Shown here: in pieces, positions 34,756 to 42,188 of the stretch
Numbering within the stretch: position 1 is the stretch's first letter
How the letters are laid out: each line of letters opens with the position of its first letter
Assembly: GCA_037892765.1 (NCBI GenBank)
Contig: JBBKBW010000011.1
Direction: 5' to 3' (one strand)
Length of the DNA stretch: 64,000 nt
Source: Clostridium_AQ sp900552125
Lineage (GTDB): Bacteria; Bacillota_I; Bacilli_A; Erysipelotrichales; Erysipelotrichaceae
The notes under the pieces: generated by a model
Database searches by the model: none
Seen by the model: only the letters and a program-made list of their open reading frames with translations
Told to the model about the DNA's origin: nothing
Program-made: the position numbers and the translations under genes

Positions 34756-35070
34756 TCACACCTCCTGATCATTGATAATTATATAATCTGCATAGCTTTC
34801 CTGCATTGTTTTTAACTGATACACCATTCCATTTAGAAGAATATCAGCTTTTTCATCGTGCAGTCTGCTTTTGATCTTGATATATGCTTCTTTATAAACA
34901 AAGTCGCATACGTCAGGAACCATCTCATCTAAAGCATTCATCATTCCAATACAAATCGAACTCACACCAGCACACACAAGATCAAATCCTGCATCTGCAT
35001 ATCCTGCATGATCCTTAACCTCGATTTCCTGTATATGGTTTTGATTACGCTTTACATGGACTTTCACCAT
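34756..35070 (-). CDS. prp: Ribosomal-processing cysteine protease Prp
   Basis: The 104-residue protease removes the L27 N-terminal extension in Bacillota and related bacteria. The catalytic pair is His21 in DHAGYADAGFD and Cys33 in LVCAGVSS, matching the family's GHA...DIVCAGVS pattern. The gene lies between rplU and rpmA, as expected. The ATG at 35070 is used because the TTG five codons upstream overlaps the end of rplU and lacks a ribosome site. Confidence 0.9.
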   Translation of the reverse strand: MVKVHVKRNQNHIQEIEVKDHAGYADAGFDLVCAGVSSICIGMMNALDEMVPDVCDFVYKEAYIKIKSRLHDEKADILLNGMVYQLKTMQESYADYIIINDQEV

Positions 35071-35074
35071 AAGA

Positions 35075-35386
35075 TTAAGCCTCAATAGATTCGATAGTCA
35101 GTTTTGTATAAGGCTGACGGTGTCCCTGCTTACGGTGTGAGCTACCTTTTTTAGCCTTGTATTTGTAAACGATGATTTTCTTAGCTTTACCTTGTTTTTC
35201 AACTTTTGCGTTAACTTTAACTCCTTTTACATATGGAGTACCAACACGAAGTGCACGGTTGCAGTAAGCGACAACTTTGTCAAATACAACTGTTTCACCT
35301 TCCTGTGCGTCTAGTTTTTCCACAAAGATTGTTGAACCTTCTTCTACACGGATCTGTTTTCCGCCTGTTTCAATAATTGCGTACAT
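35075..35386 (-). CDS. rplU: 50S ribosomal protein L21
   Basis: The 103-residue bL21 binds 23S rRNA with L20. Clear family motifs are MYAIIETGGKQIRVEEG, GTPYVKGVKVNAKV and the basic GSSHRKQGHRQPYTKLTI near the C-terminus. The ATG at 35386 follows AAGGAGGTGCGATT. The longer frame with 12 extra residues is not supported. It opens rplU-prp-rpmA. Confidence 0.96.
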   Translation of the reverse strand: MYAIIETGGKQIRVEEGSTIFVEKLDAQEGETVVFDKVVAYCNRALRVGTPYVKGVKVNAKVEKQGKAKKIIVYKYKAKKGSSHRKQGHRQPYTKLTIESIEA

Positions 35387-35391
35387 AATCG

Positions 35392-35505
35392 CACCTCCTT
35401 CTATTAATTTCAGACTCGCCATACAAGGTGATGAACTACATACTTAAAACCTTGATCTGTGCGGTTGTAAATCCGGGAGGACATACAACGTAGTTATGTT
35501 AACAT
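35392..35505 (-). ncRNA. Candidate L21 leader (5' UTR autoregulatory element)
   Basis: The roughly 120-base leader between a candidate promoter and rplU is rich in complementary segments on the minus strand: AACTAC with GTAGTT enclosing GTTGTA with TACAAC, and CAAGG with CCTTG. L21 leaders are known upstream of rplU-prp-rpmA in Bacillota and are thought to bind a ribosomal protein. I infer identity from location and pairing, not from a covariance match. Confidence 0.45.
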
Positions 35506-35524
35506 ATTCTCTTTTTATTCGCAA
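35496..35524 (-). promoter_or_regulatory. Candidate promoter for rplU-prp-rpmA
   Basis: TTGCGA (-35, 35519-35524), a 17-base spacer and TAACAT (-10) with a TG one base upstream are seen on the minus strand. Confidence 0.4.
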
Positions 35525-35554
35525 CCTTTTTTTGATATTTTTACTCCAAACAAA

Positions 35555-38500
35555 CTATTCTCTCTCAATTTTCGATACTTTTTTCACTAAACAGCTTGTT
35601 TCTTTATCTATTTTACCTTCTACATATAGATAATTGCCCTTCACTAAATCATCTGCATGATTACGATAAATATTAGGCATACAGACTAAATCAAACTTGG
35701 CTGTTTCATCGCTTGCGACTACAAACATCATCAAATCGCCATTCTTTGTACGATATTGTTTACAACGCTCCACAATACAAACAAAGCGAACATACTGACC
35801 CTTAAATTTTGGTAAAGTAATGAGAACCGGAAGATTATTTCCATATCGGCTTCTAATTTCCGCAATTGGGTGCTGAGATAGATAGAACCCAATAGCTTCT
35901 TTTTCTTTTTCTGAACGAATAGCCGCATTATCTTTTACCATCATCATTGGAGGCTTAGAGACTAGATTAAAATCAAATATCACCTGATCAGCTTCTTCAA
36001 TTTTAACTAAATCTGCATAACGCAAAGCATCATCAAGCGATACAATCATACTGGAACGATTTACTCGGAAACAATCCAATGCCCCTGCATGAATTAAGAT
36101 TTCTATTGTTTTTTTACCAATCTTATTCCCACTCATACGAGCCACGAAATCATAGAAATCCATAAAATTTCCGTGCTTCTGACGTTCTTCTACGATTTGT
36201 GAAGAAACAGCCATCCCTATTCCTTTTATTCCAAGAAACGGAAACCTTAAACCATTTTCTTCTATCTGATAATGATGATTGCTTTTATTGACATCAGGCA
36301 ATAATATTGATATCCCTCTTTTTCTTGCCTCAAAAACATATTCACTTGTCTTTGTTTCTGAACCAATTACACTATTTAATAAACTATTAAAGAAATACAA
36401 TGGATAATTAGCTTTTAGATAGGCTAATTGATAGGCTGTCATTGCATATGCTACAGAGTGAGAACGGTTAAATCCATAATTAGCAAACTTCATGATCAAG
36501 GCATATACATGTTCTGCTAAGGATTTCTGATACCCCTGTTTTATTGCCCCATCAATGAAATCATCTTTTAGCTTTTTTAACTCATCTTCTTTTTTCTTAC
36601 TGATTGCCTTACGCAGATTATCAGCTTTTCCTAAAGAAAAACCTGCCATTTTCTGAGCAACCTGCATTACCTGTTCCTGATAAATCATAATCCCAAATGT
36701 GTTCTGAAGAATCGGCTTAAGACTTGGATGAATATAATCAATCTTTTCAGGATGTTTTCTTCTCTCTAAATACTCTGGAATATTTTCCATCGGACCAGGT
36801 CGAAACAAGGCAATAGCCGCAACGATATCTTCAAAAACTTTTGGCTGCACCTTGCGAATCAGATTTTTCATTCCTTCACTTTCTAATTGGAAAACTCCCG
36901 TTGTATCAACATCTTGAATTAAAGCATATGTTTTCTTATCATCTAAAGGAATCTGCATAATATCAAAATCAGGATTCGCTGTTTTGATTTGTGTCACAAT
37001 TTCATCAATAATCGTTAAATTTCTAAGTCCTAGGAAATCCATTTTAATCAAGCCTAATTCTTCTAGGTATTCCATTGTGAATTGAGTTGCGCTGATTCCT
37101 TCATCGACATCAATTAATGGACATACTTTTTCAATATCATCATTGGATAAAATAATTCCCGCTGCATGTAAAGATGCATGGCGCGGCAATCCTTCTAACT
37201 TCTTTGCGATACGAAACAACTGTCGCATGGTTTCTCCCGAATTAATCATCTCTTTAAAACGGGGTGCATTCTGGTAGGCATAATCTAAAGTCACCTTTAA
37301 TACGTTAGGAACCATTTTACATAAGCGATCTATTTGTCGTAAATCTATTCCCATTGCCTTGCCTACATCACGCAACACTTGTTTGGCTGCCAAAGTATTA
37401 AAAGTAATGATATGAGAAACATGTTTATGTCCATATCGTCCTTCAACATACTGAATTACCTCATCACGTCGATTATCTGGAAAATCTGTATCTATATCTG
37501 GCATAGAAATACGCTCTGGATTTAGAAAACGTTCAAACAACAAATGATAATACAATGGATCTACGTGAGTTATCCCTAAACAATAAGCAACAAGTGAACC
37601 TGCCGCACTGCCTCGTCCTGGCCCTATATAAATATGCTGCGATTTCGCATATCGTATGAAATCCCATACAATCAAGAAATAATCCGCATATTTCATTTTT
37701 ATGATAACGTCTAATTCATAATCTAAACGCTGCTGATATTCTTGAGGGATTCTTTTATAATGCATGCGTTTTTCTAGCCCCTTCTGACATAGATTACGTA
37801 AAAACACCTCACTGCTTACACCATATTTATTTTCAAATTTAGGTAATACAGCTTTAGGAAATTCCATTGTCACATTGCACATAGAAGCAATTTCATCTGT
37901 AGCATCTAAATCATCCTGGTCGTATAACTCCTGCATTTGAGATGGCGAACGGAAAAAGCGACGAGGACTATAATTTAACATCTTATCCTGAACAGTTACT
38001 CCCTGATCAATAGCACAAAGCATTTTGTAACTTTCTTCATCATCTTCTTTTTCAAAATATATTCTTGATAAAGCAACCGTTTTAATACCTAATTCTTTAC
38101 ATATCGATTTTAATAAAGGATTTTTTCGCTCTAAAAGACCTGAATCATTTCTTGCGATACTCACATAAAAATCATCAAATATTTCATTGCATTTTTTTAA
38201 CCAGTGGCGCAGCAGATCACTTTCTTCTTTCAATAATAATGTTTCCATATAATTCTGATCACCATTTGTTAAAACAACGCAATTCTTCGCATAGAAAGAC
38301 AAGGTGTCCATCGTTATCTGTTTTAAACTTTCTCCCGTATTTACAAGAGTAGAGAGTTTTAACAGATTCTGATATCCTTCATCATTTTTAGCTAATACGA
38401 CAAAGCCAAAAAGATCCTCTTTCTCAACGACATCCACTTCTATCCCATAAATAGGTTTTATATTTTCTTTTTTGCAGGCATGATAAAAAGCCATTGCCCC

Positions 38501-38632
38501 ATGCATCACATTATGATCCGTTAATGCGACAGCAGAATAACCATACTGTTTTGCGCAAGCAACGATTTTAGGTATAGTTAACGTACTTTTCAGTAAAGTA
38601 TAACAGCTTCTAACATGTAAGTGGACACTCAT
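35555..38632 (-). CDS. dnaE: DNA polymerase III subunit alpha (DnaE)
   Basis: The 1025-residue C-family polymerase has a PHP domain (about 1-200, starting MSVHLHVRSCYTLLKSTL), polymerase palm/thumb with GPGRGSAAGSLVAYCLG and the catalytic PDIDTDFPDNRRDEV, HhH region (KKTIEILIHAGALDCF) and a short OB-like C-terminus. In Bacillota a second enzyme, PolC, usually does bulk leading-strand synthesis and DnaE extends primers. PolC is not in this window. Length is slightly below the usual 1100 residues. The ATG at 38632 follows AAGGTGTTATAC; the GTG three codons earlier lies in that site. Confidence 0.94.
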   Translation of the reverse strand: MSVHLHVRSCYTLLKSTLTIPKIVACAKQYGYSAVALTDHNVMHGAMAFYHACKKENIKPIYGIEVDVVEKEDLFGFVVLAKNDEGYQNLLKLSTLVNTGESLKQITMDTLSFYAKNCVVLTNGDQNYMETLLLKEESDLLRHWLKKCNEIFDDFYVSIARNDSGLLERKNPLLKSICKELGIKTVALSRIYFEKEDDEESYKMLCAIDQGVTVQDKMLNYSPRRFFRSPSQMQELYDQDDLDATDEIASMCNVTMEFPKAVLPKFENKYGVSSEVFLRNLCQKGLEKRMHYKRIPQEYQQRLDYELDVIIKMKYADYFLIVWDFIRYAKSQHIYIGPGRGSAAGSLVAYCLGITHVDPLYYHLLFERFLNPERISMPDIDTDFPDNRRDEVIQYVEGRYGHKHVSHIITFNTLAAKQVLRDVGKAMGIDLRQIDRLCKMVPNVLKVTLDYAYQNAPRFKEMINSGETMRQLFRIAKKLEGLPRHASLHAAGIILSNDDIEKVCPLIDVDEGISATQFTMEYLEELGLIKMDFLGLRNLTIIDEIVTQIKTANPDFDIMQIPLDDKKTYALIQDVDTTGVFQLESEGMKNLIRKVQPKVFEDIVAAIALFRPGPMENIPEYLERRKHPEKIDYIHPSLKPILQNTFGIMIYQEQVMQVAQKMAGFSLGKADNLRKAISKKKEDELKKLKDDFIDGAIKQGYQKSLAEHVYALIMKFANYGFNRSHSVAYAMTAYQLAYLKANYPLYFFNSLLNSVIGSETKTSEYVFEARKRGISILLPDVNKSNHHYQIEENGLRFPFLGIKGIGMAVSSQIVEERQKHGNFMDFYDFVARMSGNKIGKKTIEILIHAGALDCFRVNRSSMIVSLDDALRYADLVKIEEADQVIFDFNLVSKPPMMMVKDNAAIRSEKEKEAIGFYLSQHPIAEIRSRYGNNLPVLITLPKFKGQYVRFVCIVERCKQYRTKNGDLMMFVVASDETAKFDLVCMPNIYRNHADDLVKGNYLYVEGKIDKETSCLVKKVSKIERE

Positions 38633-38655
38633 GTATAACACCTTCCTTTATATTA

Positions 38656-38664
38656 ATTTTATCA
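38656..38664 (-). promoter_or_regulatory. Extended -10 promoter for dnaE
   Basis: TGATAAAAT on the minus strand lies about 24 bases before the dnaE start. A -35 is not clear. Confidence 0.35.
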
Positions 38665-38712
38665 TAGAACGCCTGCTCTCTTCCATTAAAAAACAACACT
38701 GATATTAGGAAA

Positions 38713-38742
38713 GCCAAGAGCATCTTACGACAATCTTGGCTT
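38713..38742 (-). terminator. Possible terminator after nrnA
   Basis: AGCCAAGA and TCTTGGCT form a perfect 8-bp stem around a 14-base loop after the nrnA stop. The following T run is weak (TTCCTAAT), so termination may be partial. Confidence 0.4.
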
Positions 38743-38748
38743 ATTCAG

Positions 38749-39699
38749 TTATTCACTTGTTCTTTGACTTAAATCTTGTAGAAGAGTTTGTATCGTTTCT
38801 TGTGTTAATCCTTTTACACCGCAGGCAAAGCGATGTCCTCCACCATGATATTTATTCGCGATATCATTGATGGTCTTATTTTTCGAACGTAAACTTCCAT
38901 TATAAATTCGATTCCCTTGTGCATCTTTTTCCTTTTCAGTAAATAATGCCCAAGCTTCAAATTCATCTACGCCACCCATGACAAACACTTTTTCTTTTGC
39001 TTCATTGAATGTCAAGCCAAAACGTTCATAATCTTCACGATTCACAATCACATATGCAACTCTGCCATCAATCAGTTGACAGCTACTGCGAAGATAGTTT
39101 TCATAACGATATAAGCGATAGGATGTAAAGAAGTTATCTTCATTTGCCTTTTTTACATCTACGCCCATCTCTAAAAGATAAGCCGCCAATCGTAGGGTTC
39201 TAGGCTTGATTGTCGCAATGGAGAATCGCAAAGTATCGGCGATGATACCTCCATATAGATATTGTGCACAGGAAGACGAAATTGTCAGATTATGCTGTTC
39301 AAACATATAAGCTAGTATTTCACACGTAGCACCAAACAAATCTTCTACGACTTCATCATCCGCAAATTCTTCTACTACAATATGATGATCAATTTTTAGG
39401 GTATGCTTCGCAGTAGACCAGCGCTGATCATCGACACGAGCACCATTAGCTGTATCTAAGATAATCGCAAGTGATGATGCGACAACTTCATCACTTACCT
39501 GATCCATTTCCGGATATAGATGCTGTTTGCTCCCATGATCCATCCCTAAAGCATAGACCTGTTTTTGAGGATATGTATCTTGAATCCATTGTTTCAGACC
39601 AAATTGTGACCCTAATGCATCTGCATCTGGTGAAATATGTCGAAATATCGTAATGATATCATATTGATCAATAAGTTCAAATAAGATATTGATATTCAT
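38749..39699 (-). CDS. nrnA: Bifunctional nanoRNase/pAp phosphatase NrnA
   Basis: The 316-residue DHH/DHHA1 phosphoesterase degrades 2-5-mer RNAs and pAp. The DHH core has FRHISPDADALGSQFGL, AIILDTANGARVDD and LKIDHHIVVEEF. The DHHA1 domain has GSLRSKNKTINDIANKY and GGGHRFACGVKG. Length matches B. subtilis NrnA (313). It is the last gene of smc-ftsY-ylxM-ackA-nrnA, overlapping the ackA stop by one base. Confidence 0.9.
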   Translation of the reverse strand: MNINILFELIDQYDIITIFRHISPDADALGSQFGLKQWIQDTYPQKQVYALGMDHGSKQHLYPEMDQVSDEVVASSLAIILDTANGARVDDQRWSTAKHTLKIDHHIVVEEFADDEVVEDLFGATCEILAYMFEQHNLTISSSCAQYLYGGIIADTLRFSIATIKPRTLRLAAYLLEMGVDVKKANEDNFFTSYRLYRYENYLRSSCQLIDGRVAYVIVNREDYERFGLTFNEAKEKVFVMGGVDEFEAWALFTEKEKDAQGNRIYNGSLRSKNKTINDIANKYHGGGHRFACGVKGLTQETIQTLLQDLSQRTSE

Positions 39700-40895
39700 T
39701 ATGCGTTAATTATACGGTAAGTATCACGAGCAATCATCAATTCTTCGTTTGTTGGAATTAACCATACCTGCACTTTACTTTCAGGTGTAGATAATAACAT
39801 TTCCTTACCTCTTGTTTTGCCATTTAATTCTTCATCTAGCTGAACACCAAAGGCATCACGTAGACGTTCACATACCATTTTACGAATATTTGTATCATTT
39901 TCACCAATTCCGCCAGTAAACACAATTGCATCAGCACCGCCAAGCTGTGCATAATAACCACCTACAACATTGATAACACGATTTACATATACATCTGCTG
40001 TTAATAATGCTGCTTCATTTCCTGCTTTACAGCCGTCTTCAATATCACGAGCATCACTACTGATTCCACTTACACCTAACATACCAGACTGTTTATTCAT
40101 GATATCGTCCATTTCATCAGGTGTAATACCTGTTTTCTTCATAATGTAAGTAACGATTGCAGGGTCAATATCACCACAGCGAGTTCCCATCATTACACCA
40201 GCAAGTGGAGTAAATCCCATAGAAGTATTGATGGATTTACCACCATCTACTGCAGTAATACTAGCACCATTTCCTAAATGACATGTAATAATTTTTGTAT
40301 CTTCTACTTTTTTATTCATCAGTTCTGCACAACGTAATGATACATATTTATGGCTTGTACCATGGAAACCATAACGACGAATCTTATATTCATCATAATA
40401 TTTCATTGGCAGCGGATAAATATATGATTCCTTAGGCATTGTAGAATGGAACGCTGTATCAAACACAAATACGTGTTTGCAGTGGGGCAGGTTTTCTTTA
40501 AATGCGTTATATCCAATAAGTCCTGCAGGATTATGCAAAGGAGCTAAATCATTCAAAGAAGCAAATTGTTCTACAACTTCATCTGTTACAGGAACACTTT
40601 CTTTGAAAATTTCTCCACCATGAACTGCACGATGACCTGCTCCTGTGATTTCATCTAAGCTATTAACGATTTTGTATTCTACAAGAGCTTCAAGCAACAT
40701 AGATACTGCTTTTGTATGATCAGGAATTGGAAGAACTTTTTTAATTTTTTCTCCATTCACTTTGATTGTGAAAATAGCATCTTCAAATCCTATTTTTTCT
40801 ACAATCCCACTTGTTAGTACTTCTTCACTTGGCATTTCAAATAATTGAAATTTTAGTGATGAACTACCTGCGTTTACTGAAATAATCTTTGACAT
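39699..40895 (-). CDS. ackA: Acetate kinase
   Basis: The 398-residue enzyme interconverts acetyl-phosphate plus ADP and acetate plus ATP, the energy-conserving end of mixed-acid fermentation. The ASKHA-fold motifs are present: VNAGSSSLKFQLF, GHRAVHGGEIF, VFDTAFHSTMP, YGFHGTSHKYV, CHLGNGASITAVDGG and FTGGIGEND. Length is typical. AGGAGGATATT precedes the ATG. Its phosphotransacetylase partner is not in the window. The location, between ylxM and nrnA, is unusual. Confidence 0.96.
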   Translation of the reverse strand: MSKIISVNAGSSSLKFQLFEMPSEEVLTSGIVEKIGFEDAIFTIKVNGEKIKKVLPIPDHTKAVSMLLEALVEYKIVNSLDEITGAGHRAVHGGEIFKESVPVTDEVVEQFASLNDLAPLHNPAGLIGYNAFKENLPHCKHVFVFDTAFHSTMPKESYIYPLPMKYYDEYKIRRYGFHGTSHKYVSLRCAELMNKKVEDTKIITCHLGNGASITAVDGGKSINTSMGFTPLAGVMMGTRCGDIDPAIVTYIMKKTGITPDEMDDIMNKQSGMLGVSGISSDARDIEDGCKAGNEAALLTADVYVNRVINVVGGYYAQLGGADAIVFTGGIGENDTNIRKMVCERLRDAFGVQLDEELNGKTRGKEMLLSTPESKVQVWLIPTNEELMIARDTYRIINA

Positions 40896-40909
40896 AATAT
40901 CCTCCTACA

Positions 40910-41224
40910 TTAATCTAACATTTCTAACTGATCAATCAGTTTATTTATTTCATCGTTTCCGACTACTCTCATTTTATCATAAATACTGCTTCTTGTTTCA
41001 TATTTTTGAACAAGTTTTAACTTTTTTTCATATTCCATAAGAATTTGTGTACTTCTTTTGATATGATCATTTACTGCAGCTCGACTTATCTTCAAATTTT
41101 CTGCAATTTCTGATAAAGAAAAATCTTCTTTATAATACAAATCCAGCACTTCCTGCTGCTTATCAGTTAATAATGGTTCATAGGCATCAAGAAGGGAATT
41201 CATTTTTTCCATCTGATCAATCAT
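40910..41224 (-). CDS. ylxM: YlxM family HTH protein (UPF0122)
   Basis: The 104-residue protein has a sigma-70 region 4-like helix-turn-helix: LLTDKQQEVLDLYYKEDFSL (LTDKQQEVLDLYY) then SEIAENLKISRAAVNDHIKR. The family is encoded beside the SRP genes ftsY and ffh and has been linked to SRP function in streptococci. Here it directly follows ftsY (8-base overlap) and ffh is not next to it. Start: the first ATG lies 11 bases after GAGG; an internal ATG at codon 5 is an alternative. Confidence 0.85.
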   Translation of the reverse strand: MIDQMEKMNSLLDAYEPLLTDKQQEVLDLYYKEDFSLSEIAENLKISRAAVNDHIKRSTQILMEYEKKLKLVQKYETRSSIYDKMRVVGNDEINKLIDQLEMLD

Positions 41225-42188
41225 GATTCAAAAGATCCTCACACATACCATATAAGTATGAATCAATATCAAATGGTCGTAAATCATCTTCTTTTTCCCC
41301 AAGACCAATAAATTTCACTGGAAGTCCAAGCAGATCACGAATCGCAATTACGATACCACCCTTTGCAGTTCCATCCATCTTCGTCAAAATAATCCCAGTA
41401 ACATTTGTCGTCTCCAAAAAGATTTGAGCCTGTGAAATTCCATTCTGCCCTGTTGTCGCATCTAATACTAGCCAGACTTCATGAGGTGCACCTGGAATCT
41501 CTCTTTCGATGACTCTACGCATTTTACTTAATTCTTTCATCAGATTAGCCTTATTTTGCAATCTTCCGGCAGTATCTCCAATCAGATAATCCATCTGATG
41601 TTCTTTTGCATATCGACATGCGTCAACTAAAGCTGCACTTGGATCTCCACCTTCTCTTCCTTTTATACACGGAACATCTAGGCGTTCTGCCCATTTTACT
41701 AGTTGATCAATTGCCCCAGCTCTAAAAGTATCTGCTGCCGCAAGCACTACACTGCTGCCTTCGCTTTTAAATAATTTAGTCAGTTTTGCTGTTGTTGTTG
41801 TTTTACCGCTTCCATTTACACCTACCATTAAAATGACAGTTGGCCCATCTTCATTTTTATGGAATGGCTGATCATCATGATCCACATATAGATCATGCAT
41901 CACTTCCACTAAGCATTCGCTAATTTCATCAAAACTTTTTAGTTTACGATCCATTGCACGATTTTCTACTTCATCAACGATTTTCTGCGCCGTTTTGATT
42001 CCAATATCGGCCTCTAATAAAACAACCATTAAATCCTCTAGAAATTCCTCATTGACACCTGTAAAACCTAGTGCTAAACGACGAATTCTTTCAGAGAAAG
42101 ATTTCTTTGATTTATCCAGACCACTAAGATAACGGTCACCATCTTTTTTTGATGAAAAGGTCTGTTTTAATTTTGAAAAAATACCCAT
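41217..42188 (-). CDS. ftsY: Signal recognition particle receptor FtsY
   Basis: The 323-residue SRP GTPase receives ribosome-nascent chain-SRP complexes at the membrane. It has the N helical bundle (about 30-100) and G domain with GVNGSGKTTTTAKL (P-loop), DTFRAGAIDQL, DTAGRLQNK, TKMDGTAKGG and the closing GLGEKEDDLRPFD. The acidic A domain of E. coli is absent, as is usual in Gram-positive bacteria. It overlaps the smc stop by one base and ylxM by 8 bases. Confidence 0.95.
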   Translation of the reverse strand: MGIFSKLKQTFSSKKDGDRYLSGLDKSKKSFSERIRRLALGFTGVNEEFLEDLMVVLLEADIGIKTAQKIVDEVENRAMDRKLKSFDEISECLVEVMHDLYVDHDDQPFHKNEDGPTVILMVGVNGSGKTTTTAKLTKLFKSEGSSVVLAAADTFRAGAIDQLVKWAERLDVPCIKGREGGDPSAALVDACRYAKEHQMDYLIGDTAGRLQNKANLMKELSKMRRVIEREIPGAPHEVWLVLDATTGQNGISQAQIFLETTNVTGIILTKMDGTAKGGIVIAIRDLLGLPVKFIGLGEKEDDLRPFDIDSYLYGMCEDLLNHD

